Of a DNA stretch of 8,867 nt, positions 1 through 6,292 are shown piece after piece. The notes under the pieces are model-generated. The model searched no databases and was not told where the DNA came from. It saw nothing but the letters and a program-made list of their open reading frames with translations. The stretch is taken from NCBI GenBank assembly GCA_016935035.1, contig JAFGRR010000662.1:1-8867 (forward strand), given 5' to 3'. Numbering within the stretch: the first letter of the stretch is position 1; each line of letters opens with the position of its first letter. This DNA is from Phycisphaerae bacterium. GTDB taxonomy: Bacteria; Planctomycetota; Phycisphaerae; UBA1845; Fen-1342. The position numbers and the translations under genes were made by a program.

Positions 1-1473
1 CTGACCGCCGGCGAACGCGAGCGCGGCACGCTCGAAACGCTGATGGTCGCGCCGGTGCCGACGGTTGACCTGATCGCTGGTAAGTTCGTTGTCGTTACGC
101 TGATCGGCCTGCTCAGCGCCTCGCTCAACCTGCTGTCGGTGGGCGGGACGGTGTACTTCGGCGGTCTGGGCGAGATTCTGACCAAGGGCGGCAACGTCGT
201 CTTTCCGCTCTACGCCATGCCTTGGGTGCTGGTCGTGCTCGTCCCGCTGGCGGTGATGTTCAGCGCCGTCCTGCTGGCGGTGTGCAGCTTCGCACGCAGC
301 TTCAAGGAAGCCCAGAACTACATCATGCCGGTGATGATCGCGGCGCTGATACCGGCGGTGGTGGGTTCGTTGCCTGGCACGCGACTCGAGGGGCCGATGT
401 TGGTCGTGCCGGTGGCCAACGTAGTAGTGCTGACGCGTGATCTGTTCGTGGGTCGGATCGAGATCTACAACATTCTGTGGGTGACGGTTTCGAGCACGAT
501 CTACGCCGTCGCCGCCGTCGCCGCCGCCGCCAAGCTTTTCGGCCAGGAAGCCGTGCTCTTCGCGGACAGCGGCTCGATCAAGTCGCTCTTCGTGCGGCGG
601 TTCTTCAAGAAACGCTCCGTGGCAACCGCGTCACAGGCGTTGTTGCTGTTGTCGGTGGTTTACCTGCTGCACTTCATCCTGAGCCAAACGCTGCTTAACC
701 CGCTGGGTTTCGACAGCGGCACCAGCTATCTGCTGCTGTTCTCGGTTGTTTTGTTGGTGCTGCTGGCGGGCATTCCGTTGGCGTTGTGCGGCTACACGCG
801 TGTTCGCGTCAGCTCTGCCTTTGGGCTGGGCATGCCACGGATGAGCGGGGTAGTGGCCGGGCTGTGCCTGGGACTGTCCACGTGGATCCTCGCGCCGGTG
901 TGGTTCCACTTCCAGCAGCAGTGGCTGACGGTTCCGCCCGAAATGCTCGCCGGGTATGCCGAGCTTGAGAAGCTCTTCGCCAGTGCCCCGGTCTGGCTGA
1001 TGATCGTCGCGATGGCGATTGTACCGGGAATTCTGGAAGAGCTGTTCTTCCGCGGCTACGTGCTGCGTGGCTTGCGCGGCGGGCTTGGCGTGGCTCCGGC
1101 GATCATCATTAGCGCCTTGGCCTTCGCGATGTTCCATCACAGCATTCATCGGCTGGTGATTACCGCCGTACTCGGCTTGATGTTCGGCCTGCTGGTCGTG
1201 CGCTCGGGTTCGATCTGGCCGGCCATCATCGCCCACATGCTGCACAACGGTCTTTCGGTTGCCGCCACGGCGGTCGACTCGCTACGGCAATTGCTGATTC
1301 GTCTCGGCTGGCCGGAAGACCCAGAGGCTCTACCGCCGCAGGGATACGTCATCGGCGCGGCGGTCGTCACGCTGCTCGGTCTGGTCGTCTGCTTCATGAC
1401 CCCCGCGCCGCCGCCGCCGCGCCGCGCTACGGGGGACTTTCCTGAGACGCCATTAGCGGAGATCGAAGTCTGA
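1..1473 (+). CDS. ABC-2/NatB-type permease fused to CPBP intramembrane protease (5' partial)
   Basis: The frame is open from base 1, so the start lies upstream; 490 residues are visible. The first residues, around AGERERGTLETLMVAPV, match the conserved cytoplasmic motif of NatB/ABC-2 export permeases. Membrane segments follow at about 27-46, 72-95 and 108-122, then the permease C-terminal pattern IPAVVGSLPG...PVANVVVL, ending near visible residue 190. After a basic linker (RRFFKKR) a second polytopic domain begins. It carries all three CPBP (Abi/Rce1-type) motifs: EExxxR at E346-R351, FxxxH at F375-H379 and HxxxN at H412-N416. These are the expected metal-binding and catalytic residues of a glutamate-type intramembrane protease. 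The tail is Pro-rich and soluble. Permease and protease therefore sit in one inner-membrane polypeptide. The matching ATPase would be expected upstream, outside the window. The substrate is unknown; Na+ export is only the namesake function of NatB. The domain calls are firm, the biological role is inference. Confidence 0.85.
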   Translation: MTAGERERGTLETLMVAPVPTVDLIAGKFVVVTLIGLLSASLNLLSVGGTVYFGGLGEILTKGGNVVFPLYAMPWVLVVLVPLAVMFSAVLLAVCSFARSFKEAQNYIMPVMIAALIPAVVGSLPGTRLEGPMLVVPVANVVVLTRDLFVGRIEIYNILWVTVSSTIYAVAAVAAAAKLFGQEAVLFADSGSIKSLFVRRFFKKRSVATASQALLLLSVVYLLHFILSQTLLNPLGFDSGTSYLLLFSVVLLVLLAGIPLALCGYTRVRVSSAFGLGMPRMSGVVAGLCLGLSTWILAPVWFHFQQQWLTVPPEMLAGYAELEKLFASAPVWLMIVAMAIVPGILEELFFRGYVLRGLRGGLGVAPAIIISALAFAMFHHSIHRLVITAVLGLMFGLLVVRSGSIWPAIIAHMLHNGLSVAATAVDSLRQLLIRLGWPEDPEALPPQGYVIGAAVVTLLGLVVCFMTPAPPPPRRATGDFPETPLAEIEV

Positions 1474-1538
1474 CCACGCAGCCAGTTCTGAGGCGGGCCG
1501 GTCATGACCCGGTTGGTGCGGTGCCGCGTTTGACGCCC

Positions 1539-1573
1539 AAAAAAGAAACCCGGCCATGACTGGCCGGGCTTTG
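1539..1573 (-). terminator. Rho-independent terminator of the sigma-factor operon
   Basis: A perfect 8-bp stem, CCCGGCCA (1549-1556) with TGGCCGGG (1561-1568), encloses the 4-base loop TGAC. Read on the minus strand the stem is followed by TTTCTTTTTT (1548 to 1539), a classic U-tract, about 45 bases past the stop of the coiled-coil gene. On the plus strand only CTTTG follows, so it would end the permease transcript less efficiently. It lies between two convergent genes and may serve both. Confidence 0.85.
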
Positions 1574-1612
1574 ATCGTGGTGTCGTATGCCGTGTTAGTC
1601 TTCCGTCTTGCC

Positions 1613-2857
1613 CTAATCAACACCCAGCCGCGTTACCGTGATCGGCTTGGCGTTGCGCAGTGACCGCTGCAATTCGCTCTGTCTCTCGACGGCGCGCATG
1701 AGCATCTCGCGTGCCACCGGCAGTCGCAGAGCGACCTCGCGCTCGTAACGGCCGGCAAGCTCCAGCAGGTTTTGCGCGCTTACTTCCTTGATCTGCTGGC
1801 CGATGAGGCTGAGACGCACTTCCTGTTCGGCCATGTCGACGGCCACGTCAATCAGCTCGTGATTGAGGGCGTTCAGCATGTCGCCGCCGGCGGCACTGGC
1901 CGCACGCTGTTGGCGCTCCGCCAGCTCAGCCCGCGCCATGGCCAGGTTTTCCTCGGCCTGTCGCACTTCCGATTCCGGAGCCACGCCGCTCTTGGCCATG
2001 GTGTGCACGCGTTCCAGCTCCTGTTCACGCAGTTGCGTGACCAGCTTCAGTTGCTGGGCGACCGCATCTTCCGCGGCCCTTGACTCGACCGCGCCGCCTA
2101 TCTTTGAGATCTGCTCCGTCAGTGCCTCCTGCCGCGTCTGACGAACCGCAATTTCCATCCGCAGCTTCTGCCCCTCTCGTTGCCAGTAGCGGAGCTGTTC
2201 GTTGAGCTCATCGCTGTCGGGCACGTAGCCGCCGACTTGCTGCGTGATATCGGTTTGCAGCACCTGAATCTCATGCAAGCGTTTGTCGGCCTCGCGCACC
2301 TCCGACTCGGCCATTGCCAGCGCCTCGCGCAGTCGAGACATGTCCTGCTCACTGGCCTGCGCCAGCGTGGCTTCCAGACGCTCGCAGATGCCCTTCAGCA
2401 GTCGGGCGGCGGCCGCATCCAACTCGGTGTCGTCGTCTTGCGGCATCTCGACCACTATTTGCCCTATGAGCCGTGTGTCCGGCTCGCCACGTGCTGGGAC
2501 GCCTGTACCGCGTGCAGGCGCCGTCATACCCGGGCCGGTGACGTACCCCGCTGACGCCCCCATCATCGCGGCACGCTCTCTCTGTTGGCCGTCGAGCGGC
2601 ACGAAGCTGACGCTGACATACGTCTCAATGCTCGCCTGTTCCTCTTCCAGTCGCTGGCGGATCGCCGGTTCAGCGTGAATGGCGGCGGCGAGGACGCCCG
2701 GGCTTCTCAGCAGTACATCGAGCATCTCCGCGTTGAGCGGGAACTGCTCGGGATCGTAATTGACGCGCACCAGGCACGTCGCGGATGCTCCCAATGTCGG
2801 CGTCGCCGCGCCGACCAGCATGAACGCGATTACGCTCGCGAGAATCAGGCGTTTCAT
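1613..2857 (-). CDS. Secreted coiled-coil protein of unknown function (third gene of the ECF operon)
   Basis: The product is 414 residues and I do not recognise a named family. Residues 1-24 form a Sec signal peptide (MKRLILASVIAFMLVGAATP...) with likely cleavage after LGA24. Residues 29-90 (VRVNYDPEQFPLNAEMLDVLLRSPGVLAAAI) look loosely like the folded part of Wzz-type chain-length proteins. A Gly/Pro-rich linker follows at about 99-127, then a second beta-like stretch (LIGQIVVEMP). From about 148 to 400 the chain is Gln/Glu/Arg-rich and heptad-like, a long coiled coil. Near 289-312, KSGVAPESEVRQAEENLAMARAEL resembles the hairpin tip of HlyD/TolC-type proteins. There is no C-terminal membrane anchor and no lipobox, so a periplasmic or exported location is inferred. 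The start ATG overlaps the TGA of the upstream gene (ATGA) and has AAGGAG at 2870-2865, so the two are probably translationally coupled. A role in envelope structure or signalling is inference. Confidence 0.8.
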   Translation of the reverse strand: MKRLILASVIAFMLVGAATPTLGASATCLVRVNYDPEQFPLNAEMLDVLLRSPGVLAAAIHAEPAIRQRLEEEQASIETYVSVSFVPLDGQQRERAAMMGASAGYVTGPGMTAPARGTGVPARGEPDTRLIGQIVVEMPQDDDTELDAAAARLLKGICERLEATLAQASEQDMSRLREALAMAESEVREADKRLHEIQVLQTDITQQVGGYVPDSDELNEQLRYWQREGQKLRMEIAVRQTRQEALTEQISKIGGAVESRAAEDAVAQQLKLVTQLREQELERVHTMAKSGVAPESEVRQAEENLAMARAELAERQQRAASAAGGDMLNALNHELIDVAVDMAEQEVRLSLIGQQIKEVSAQNLLELAGRYEREVALRLPVAREMLMRAVERQSELQRSLRNAKPITVTRLGVD

Positions 2858-3450
2858 GAGATCTCTCCTTGGGTCAGATCCGCCAGCCTCTCCGCCGCCA
2901 CTTCGGCCCAGGTGGTGTTGGGAAAGAGGCGGATGGTTTCTCGGTAACGTTCAATCGCCGGTGCTCGCTGATTAAGTTCCCGCCTGAGTTGATCACCCTG
3001 TTGCACCAGTACGAACGCGGCCTGGTTCAGCTCCAGACGTGACTCAAACAATGGGTCGACCTGGGCGGCGGCCGAGCGGACTCGGCTCAGTCGCTGATTT
3101 TCCTCAAGCAGTACCGCCGTTCGGCGGGCCACGGCCTGATACGAAGTCACCTCCGCGCGCAGTCGAAGAATCTCCGCCCTCAAAGCCTCGGTGTCCACTA
3201 CGTCTGTCGATGCCACTGTCATATTCGACGGCGGTGGCGATGACGTGGCGGGGGAGCCGAGGCGTACGACGAGCGACAGCCCGACCATCAGCGTGACAAC
3301 GGCTGCGGCGCTCACTAATACCTGCCGCCGATAGCGCCGCGCGCGCACGACGCCCCGCGCTCGCCGCGCCAGGTCGTCCGGCTGGCGTGGCGGCGGTCCC
3401 GCCGAGGCGTCGGCGCGCGTCAGCAACTCCTGCAATTGATCGGCTGGCAT
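2854..3450 (-). CDS. Single-pass membrane protein, putative anti-sigma partner of the ECF sigma factor
   Basis: The product is 198 residues from ATG 3450; ATG 3456 would add two. I prefer 3450 because GGAGG at 3462-3458 is 7 bases from it but only 1 base from 3456. Residues 1-42 are cytoplasmic and very basic before the membrane (ARRARGVVRARRYRRQ). A single transmembrane helix spans about 43-63 (VLVSAAAVVTLMVGLSLVV). Outside the membrane come a Pro/Ser linker, a short coiled coil at about 87-122 (ALRAEILRLRAEVTSY, LLEENQRLSRV) and a TPR-like helix pair at about 164-193 (AIERYRETIRLFPNTTWAEVAAERLADL). Position directly after an ECF gene and this topology suggest an anti-sigma or sensor subunit. 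However, the chain has no cysteine at all, so the HxxxCxxC zinc motif of classical ZAS anti-sigma factors is absent. It does not match RseA recognisably. Function is inferred from context only. Confidence 0.75.
   Translation of the reverse strand: MPADQLQELLTRADASAGPPPRQPDDLARRARGVVRARRYRRQVLVSAAAVVTLMVGLSLVVRLGSPATSSPPPSNMTVASTDVVDTEALRAEILRLRAEVTSYQAVARRTAVLLEENQRLSRVRSAAAQVDPLFESRLELNQAAFVLVQQGDQLRRELNQRAPAIERYRETIRLFPNTTWAEVAAERLADLTQGEIS
2865..2870 (-). promoter_or_regulatory. Ribosome binding site of the coiled-coil gene
   Basis: AAGGAG on the minus strand lies 7 bases before the ATG at 2857-2855 and inside the last codons of the preceding gene. It fixes the start and supports coupled translation across the ATGA overlap. 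Confidence 0.7.
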
Positions 3451-3452
3451 CG

Positions 3453-4034
3453 TCATTCCTCCACCAAACCGCTCAGTAGCCCCCTTAGTCTCTGCCGCGC
3501 GCGATTCAGCCGCACGTCGGCGGCGCCCGGCGATATGTTGAGCACCGCGCCGATCTCGGCAGACGGCATGGACTCGAAGTAACGCAACACGATGACCTCG
3601 CGATCTCTGGGCTTCAGGCATCGGACGGCATCGCGAACGCGGCCGAACGTTTCTTCATCAAGCAGGTCGGCGTCAGGACCGGCCGGCACGCGCGCCTCGC
3701 ATTCATGCTCGGTCTCGGAGTGCCGACGCAGCCGAAACAGCCGCCAGCGCTGTCGCCGCCGACACTCATTCACCGTGATGCGAAACAGCCAGGTATCGAG
3801 TTGGCTCTGCTCGCGGAAGCTCGGCAGGGCGGTCAGTGCTCGCACAAACACCTCCTGCACCACGTCCTGAACATCGTCCGACCAGCCCAGCAGCCGTTTC
3901 GCGAGTCGGGCGACGCGCTCCTGATGCGCCGTGACGATCTCCGGGAACGTGCCAGCGTTCGGCGCTGCCGGCCCTGACGCCGGCGGCTGCTGGATCACTT
4001 TCCGGGCTTCACGTATCGAGGACGCATCGGCCAT
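3453..4034 (-). CDS. ECF-type RNA polymerase sigma factor (sigma-70 family)
   Basis: The product is 193 residues, normal for a group 4 (ECF) sigma factor. After an Ala/Pro-rich leader of about 28 residues comes region 2 (about 30-95), with the core-binding helix around SDDVQDVVQEVFVRAL and the -10 recognition segment FREQSQLDTWLFRITVNECR. A charged linker of about 35 residues leads to region 4 (about 130-187), whose helix-turn-helix reads LKPRDREVIVLRYFESMPSAEIGAVLNISPGAADVRLNRARQRL. No region 1.1 or 3 is present. It is the first gene of a three-gene minus-strand operon. Its TGA (3455-3453) overlaps the ATG at 3456, and its last codons carry the ribosome binding site of the next gene. No Shine-Dalgarno sequence is visible before its own ATG. 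ECF operons are often autoregulated, but I cannot identify its target promoter from one window. Confidence 0.92.
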   Translation of the reverse strand: MADASSIREARKVIQQPPASGPAAPNAGTFPEIVTAHQERVARLAKRLLGWSDDVQDVVQEVFVRALTALPSFREQSQLDTWLFRITVNECRRRQRWRLFRLRRHSETEHECEARVPAGPDADLLDEETFGRVRDAVRCLKPRDREVIVLRYFESMPSAEIGAVLNISPGAADVRLNRARQRLRGLLSGLVEE

Positions 4035-4105
4035 GACTGCATAGATTAGACCCGCAGTCGCCAGCGGTCTTACAAAAAAACCGCCGTCTTCAGCCGCGGA
4101 GAGGA

Positions 4106-4126
4106 GCCCGGGGTATCAGCCCGGGC
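4106..4126. repeat. Perfect GC-rich inverted repeat (operator or RNA hairpin)
   Basis: GCCCGGG (4106-4112) and CCCGGGC (4120-4126) are perfect complements around the 7-base loop GTATCAG. It lies between divergent promoters, so it could be a protein-binding operator or a transcript hairpin. On the minus strand T7 follows only after 25 bases, too far for a simple intrinsic terminator with this stem. Confidence 0.55.
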
Positions 4127-4180
4127 GGTCGTTCGGTTGAAGGAAGTGTTCCGTGAGGCGTGTGGCCCGGCCGTTCGCGC

Positions 4181-4209
4181 TTGACCGCCACGTGCGTCGT
4201 CGTCAATAT
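4181..4209 (+). promoter_or_regulatory. Possible sigma70-like promoter of nnrE
   Basis: TTGACC (4181-4186) matches the -35 consensus at five of six positions and is spaced 17 bases from CAATAT (4204-4209), a weak -10. Transcription from near 4216 would give a leader of about 24 bases containing GGAG at 4227-4230, which fits the ATG at 4240. Confidence 0.35.
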
Positions 4210-4239
4210 CGCGTCGTCCCACATGCGGAGCCAGACGCC

Positions 4240-4956
4240 ATGTCGATTCCCTATGTACCGGGTGATGCGCTGACCGTATTGCAGGTGCGCGAGTTGGATG
4301 TGCTCGCGATCGAGCATGTCGGCATCTCCGGTCTCGTGCTGATGGAAAACGCCGGCCGCAACATTGCCGACTTCGTGTACGGCACACTGATCGACCCGGC
4401 CAAGTCACACGTCCTGATTCTGTGTGGGCCGGGCAACAACGGCGGCGACGGTTTCGTTGTAGCCCGGCACCTGCACAATGGCGGCGTCTCCGTGCAGGTG
4501 GCGCTCGCGCTGCCACGTGATCGCTCGCGCGGCGACGCGGGTGTGAATCTGGCCGTGCTGGAACGCATGGACCTGCCGCTGATCGATGCGTCTAATCCAG
4601 AGAGGCTCGACGAGGTGCGCGACGCCGCACGGTCGTCCGATGTCATCGTCGATGCTTTGCTGGGTACCGGCTCGGGCGGCGACCCGCGGGGCGGCATCGC
4701 GACTCTGATTGAACTAGCCAATGAAACCCGCGGAGCTCGCCGCGTTGCGGTGGACATTCCCTCGGGGCTCAACGCCGACACAGGTGAGGTCGGCACACCG
4801 TGTTTTCACGCGGACGCCACCGTTAGCCTGCTCGCGGCGAAAGTGGGCTTTGAGACCGCCGCGGCGCGGTCGGTGCTCGGTCGTGTGATCGTGGCCGACA
4901 TCGGTTTGCCGCGTGATCTCATACCGCGGCGTGAGAATCCGACGCGGGGTGCTTGA
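4240..4956 (+). CDS. nnrE: NAD(P)H-hydrate epimerase (YjeF N-terminal domain)
   Basis: The product is 238 residues. It interconverts the R and S forms of hydrated NADH and NADPH so that the partner dehydratase can restore the cofactors: metabolite repair in the cytoplasm. Family hallmarks are clear: LMENAGRN near residues 34-41, the loop GPGNNGGDGFVVARHL at 63-78, VDALLGTG at 137-144 and DIPSGLNADTG at 172-182. The chain ends at the edge of the Rossmann-like domain, so the ADP/ATP-dependent dehydratase domain (NnrD), often fused behind it, is missing here and must be encoded elsewhere if present. I chose ATG 4240, with GGAG 10 bases upstream and homology starting at YVPGDALTVLQVRELD. A GTG at 4153 also has a good Shine-Dalgarno, but the extra 29 residues are Arg-rich and unlike the family. 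Its stop codon lies inside the -35 box of the recA promoter. Confidence 0.93.
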   Translation: MSIPYVPGDALTVLQVRELDVLAIEHVGISGLVLMENAGRNIADFVYGTLIDPAKSHVLILCGPGNNGGDGFVVARHLHNGGVSVQVALALPRDRSRGDAGVNLAVLERMDLPLIDASNPERLDEVRDAARSSDVIVDALLGTGSGGDPRGGIATLIELANETRGARRVAVDIPSGLNADTGEVGTPCFHADATVSLLAAKVGFETAAARSVLGRVIVADIGLPRDLIPRRENPTRGA

Positions 4957-4980
4957 CAGTTAGGTCTTTGTTTGTACTAT
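4953..4980 (+). promoter_or_regulatory. sigma70-like promoter of recA
   Basis: TTGACA (4953-4958), a perfect -35 hexamer, is followed after 16 bases by TACTAT (4975-4980), four of six to the -10 consensus. Transcription would start near 4987, leaving a leader of about 88 bases before the recA ATG. The -35 box overlaps the TGA stop of nnrE (4954-4956). Confidence 0.7.
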
Positions 4981-5001
4981 GGTTTCGGGTCTTTGAGGTA
5001 C
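4963..5001 (+). repeat. Direct repeat across the recA promoter and start site
   Basis: GGTCTTTG occurs at 4963-4970 and again at 4988-4995. Each copy is followed by GTAC, at 4974-4977 and 4998-5001. The copies are 25 bases apart, between two and two and a half helical turns; the first lies in the promoter spacer and the second at the expected start point. This could be a regulator site. No Gram-negative (CTGT-N8-ACAG) or Bacillus-type SOS box is seen here. Confidence 0.4.
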
Positions 5002-5074
5002 ACAATTGGCGTCTGGCTCGGCCTTATGCAGCGGCACGGGCCGGGCCGCGAGCAGACCAGAGAAGGACGCGAAC

Positions 5075-6217
5075 ATGAATGACACGCGCGAAGAAACTCG
5101 CGAAGCCGCGCTCGGCCGGGCGATCTCGCAGATCGAGAAGTCGTTCGGCAAGGGCGCCATCATGTATCTGAAGGACCAGCCGGCGTCCATGACCGACGGC
5201 ATCTCGACGAGTTCACTCTCGCTCGATCTGGCGCTCGGCGGGGCCGGCATTCCGCGTGGCCGCGTCATCGAGGTTTTTGGCCCCGAATCCTCGGGTAAAA
5301 CCACTCTCACGCTGCACATCATCGCCGAGGCGCAAAAGGCCGGTGGGGCGGCGGCCTTCATTGACGTCGAGCACGCCTTTGACCCTTCGTGGGCCAAGCG
5401 CCTGGGCGTCGACCTCGAAGGCCTGATGGTCAACCAGCCCTCCTGCGGCGAAGAAGCGCTCGAAATCTGCGAGTTGCTCGTGCGTTCCAACGCGCTCGAC
5501 GTCATCGCGATTGACTCGGTCGCTGCTCTCGTTCCGCGTCAGGAGCTTGAGGGCACCATGTCTGACACGCAGGTCGGCCTGCAAGCCCGCCTGATGAGCA
5601 AGGCTCTGCGCAAACTCACCGGCGCCGCCTCCAAGAGTCGCACCGGCATCATCTTCATCAATCAGATTCGCGAGAAGATTGGCGTGATGTACGGCAGCCC
5701 GGAAACCACGAGCGGCGGCCGCGCCCTGAAGTTTTACTGTTCCGTCCGCATCGACACACGCCGCATCGGCATGCTCAAGGACGGGGAGCAGGTCATCGGC
5801 TCGCGCGTCCGCGCGAAGGTCGTCAAGAACAAGGTCGCGCCGCCATTCCGCCAGGCCGAGTTCGACATCATGTTCGATTGCGGCATCAGCGCCGAGGGCG
5901 ATCTGCTGGACCTGGCGGCGGAGTGTGGCATCGCCTCGCGCTCCGGCACGTGGTACAGCTATGGCGAAACGCGACTCGGACAGGGCAAGGAAAACGCGCG
6001 ACAATTCCTAAAGGACAATCCCGACATCAAGGCCGAGATGCGCAAGCGCATCATCGAGATCAAGATACCCAAGCCGGAAGAGACCGAGAAAGAGCAGCCG
6101 AAAGAGGCCAAAACAGAGGAAGTGGCGCCCGCGCCAACACCTGCTCGTGCCAAGGCCGCAGCCAGCGGCACGAAAACCAAGGCGGCCGTCGCCGCGCGCA
6201 CGTCCCGTAAACGCTGA
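5075..6217 (+). CDS. recA: Recombinase RecA
   Basis: The product is 380 residues, longer than the 353 of E. coli. It forms ATP-dependent filaments on single-stranded DNA for homologous recombination and, where present, triggers LexA self-cleavage. Visible motifs: N-terminal polymerisation helix (EAALGRAISQIEKSFGKGAIM), Walker A GPESSGKT at 69-76, catalytic Glu99 in VEHAFD, Walker B VIAIDS at 143-148, loop L1 around EGTMSDTQVGLQARLM (159-174) and loop L2 from NQIREKIGVMYGSPETTSGG (196-215). Trp106 occupies the place of the E. coli Tyr103 that stacks on adenine. The last 50 or so residues are a low-complexity Pro/Ala/Lys/Glu tail ending in SRKR, basic at its end where E. coli is acidic. The ATG at 5075 has AAGGA 7 bases upstream and gives the normal N-terminus. 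An in-frame upstream TTG at 5006 adds only unconserved sequence. It has its own promoter inside the nnrE 3' end. Confidence 0.98.
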   Translation: MNDTREETREAALGRAISQIEKSFGKGAIMYLKDQPASMTDGISTSSLSLDLALGGAGIPRGRVIEVFGPESSGKTTLTLHIIAEAQKAGGAAAFIDVEHAFDPSWAKRLGVDLEGLMVNQPSCGEEALEICELLVRSNALDVIAIDSVAALVPRQELEGTMSDTQVGLQARLMSKALRKLTGAASKSRTGIIFINQIREKIGVMYGSPETTSGGRALKFYCSVRIDTRRIGMLKDGEQVIGSRVRAKVVKNKVAPPFRQAEFDIMFDCGISAEGDLLDLAAECGIASRSGTWYSYGETRLGQGKENARQFLKDNPDIKAEMRKRIIEIKIPKPEETEKEQPKEAKTEEVAPAPTPARAKAAASGTKTKAAVAARTSRKR

Positions 6218-6250
6218 CCAACAACCAGGTTGCCTGTTTCCCGCTGGATA

Positions 6251-6267
6251 GGCCGACCCCGTCGGTC
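6251..6267 (+). other. Hairpin in the recA-htrA gap
   Basis: GGCCGAC (6251-6257) pairs with GTCGGTC (6261-6267) over a CCC loop, including one G-T pair. No T-run follows, so it is not a convincing terminator. It could protect the recA message end or act in the htrA leader, whose ATG is 25 bases downstream. Confidence 0.35.
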
Positions 6268-6292
6268 GAAGATAGAGCGGAGCAGCAACCTG

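Larger units (their letters stand above)
4035..4239. promoter_or_regulatory. Divergent intergenic region between the ECF operon and nnrE
   Basis: This 205-base gap must hold the promoters of both transcription units. Toward the sigma gene, TAATCT (4048-4043, minus) could be a -10 element only 8 bases before the ATG, with no good -35 at normal spacing. Toward nnrE, TTGACC (4181-4186) and CAATAT (4204-4209) are 17 bases apart. A perfect inverted repeat at 4106-4126 and an A7/T7 run at 4074-4080 lie between. A GTG at 4153 with AAGGAA ahead of it opens the nnrE frame upstream, but it would add only a non-conserved Arg-rich stretch. Confidence 0.5.

Noticed and set aside
505..531. GCC/GTC-rich triplet run, possible microsatellite
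   Set aside because: It encodes an Ala/Val-rich transmembrane helix (AVAAVAAAA), which explains the repetition; it is short and imperfect.
631..1245. 204-codon open frame antisense to the CPBP domain
   Set aside because: The opposite frame carries clear catalytic motifs; the shadow is Gln/His/Arg-rich low-complexity sequence.
2770..2785. Lipoprotein signal in the coiled-coil protein (Cys28)
   Set aside because: The residues before the cysteine are SAT, not a lipobox; cleavage after LGA24 fits an ordinary signal peptide better.
3457..3621. N-terminal extension of the membrane protein from 3621
   Set aside because: It would read 55 residues of Arg/Ala-rich sequence out of frame within the sigma region 4 coding DNA; the start at 3450 has GGAGG at ideal spacing.
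4153..4239. Upstream GTG start of nnrE
   Set aside because: It has a good Shine-Dalgarno, but the added 29 residues are Arg-rich and outside family length. Kept only as an alternative.
5213..6004. 263-codon open frame antisense to recA
   Set aside because: It lies fully opposite recA; its Asp/Arg/Ala-rich composition is what reverse-strand reading of GC-rich coding DNA gives, and no domain is visible.
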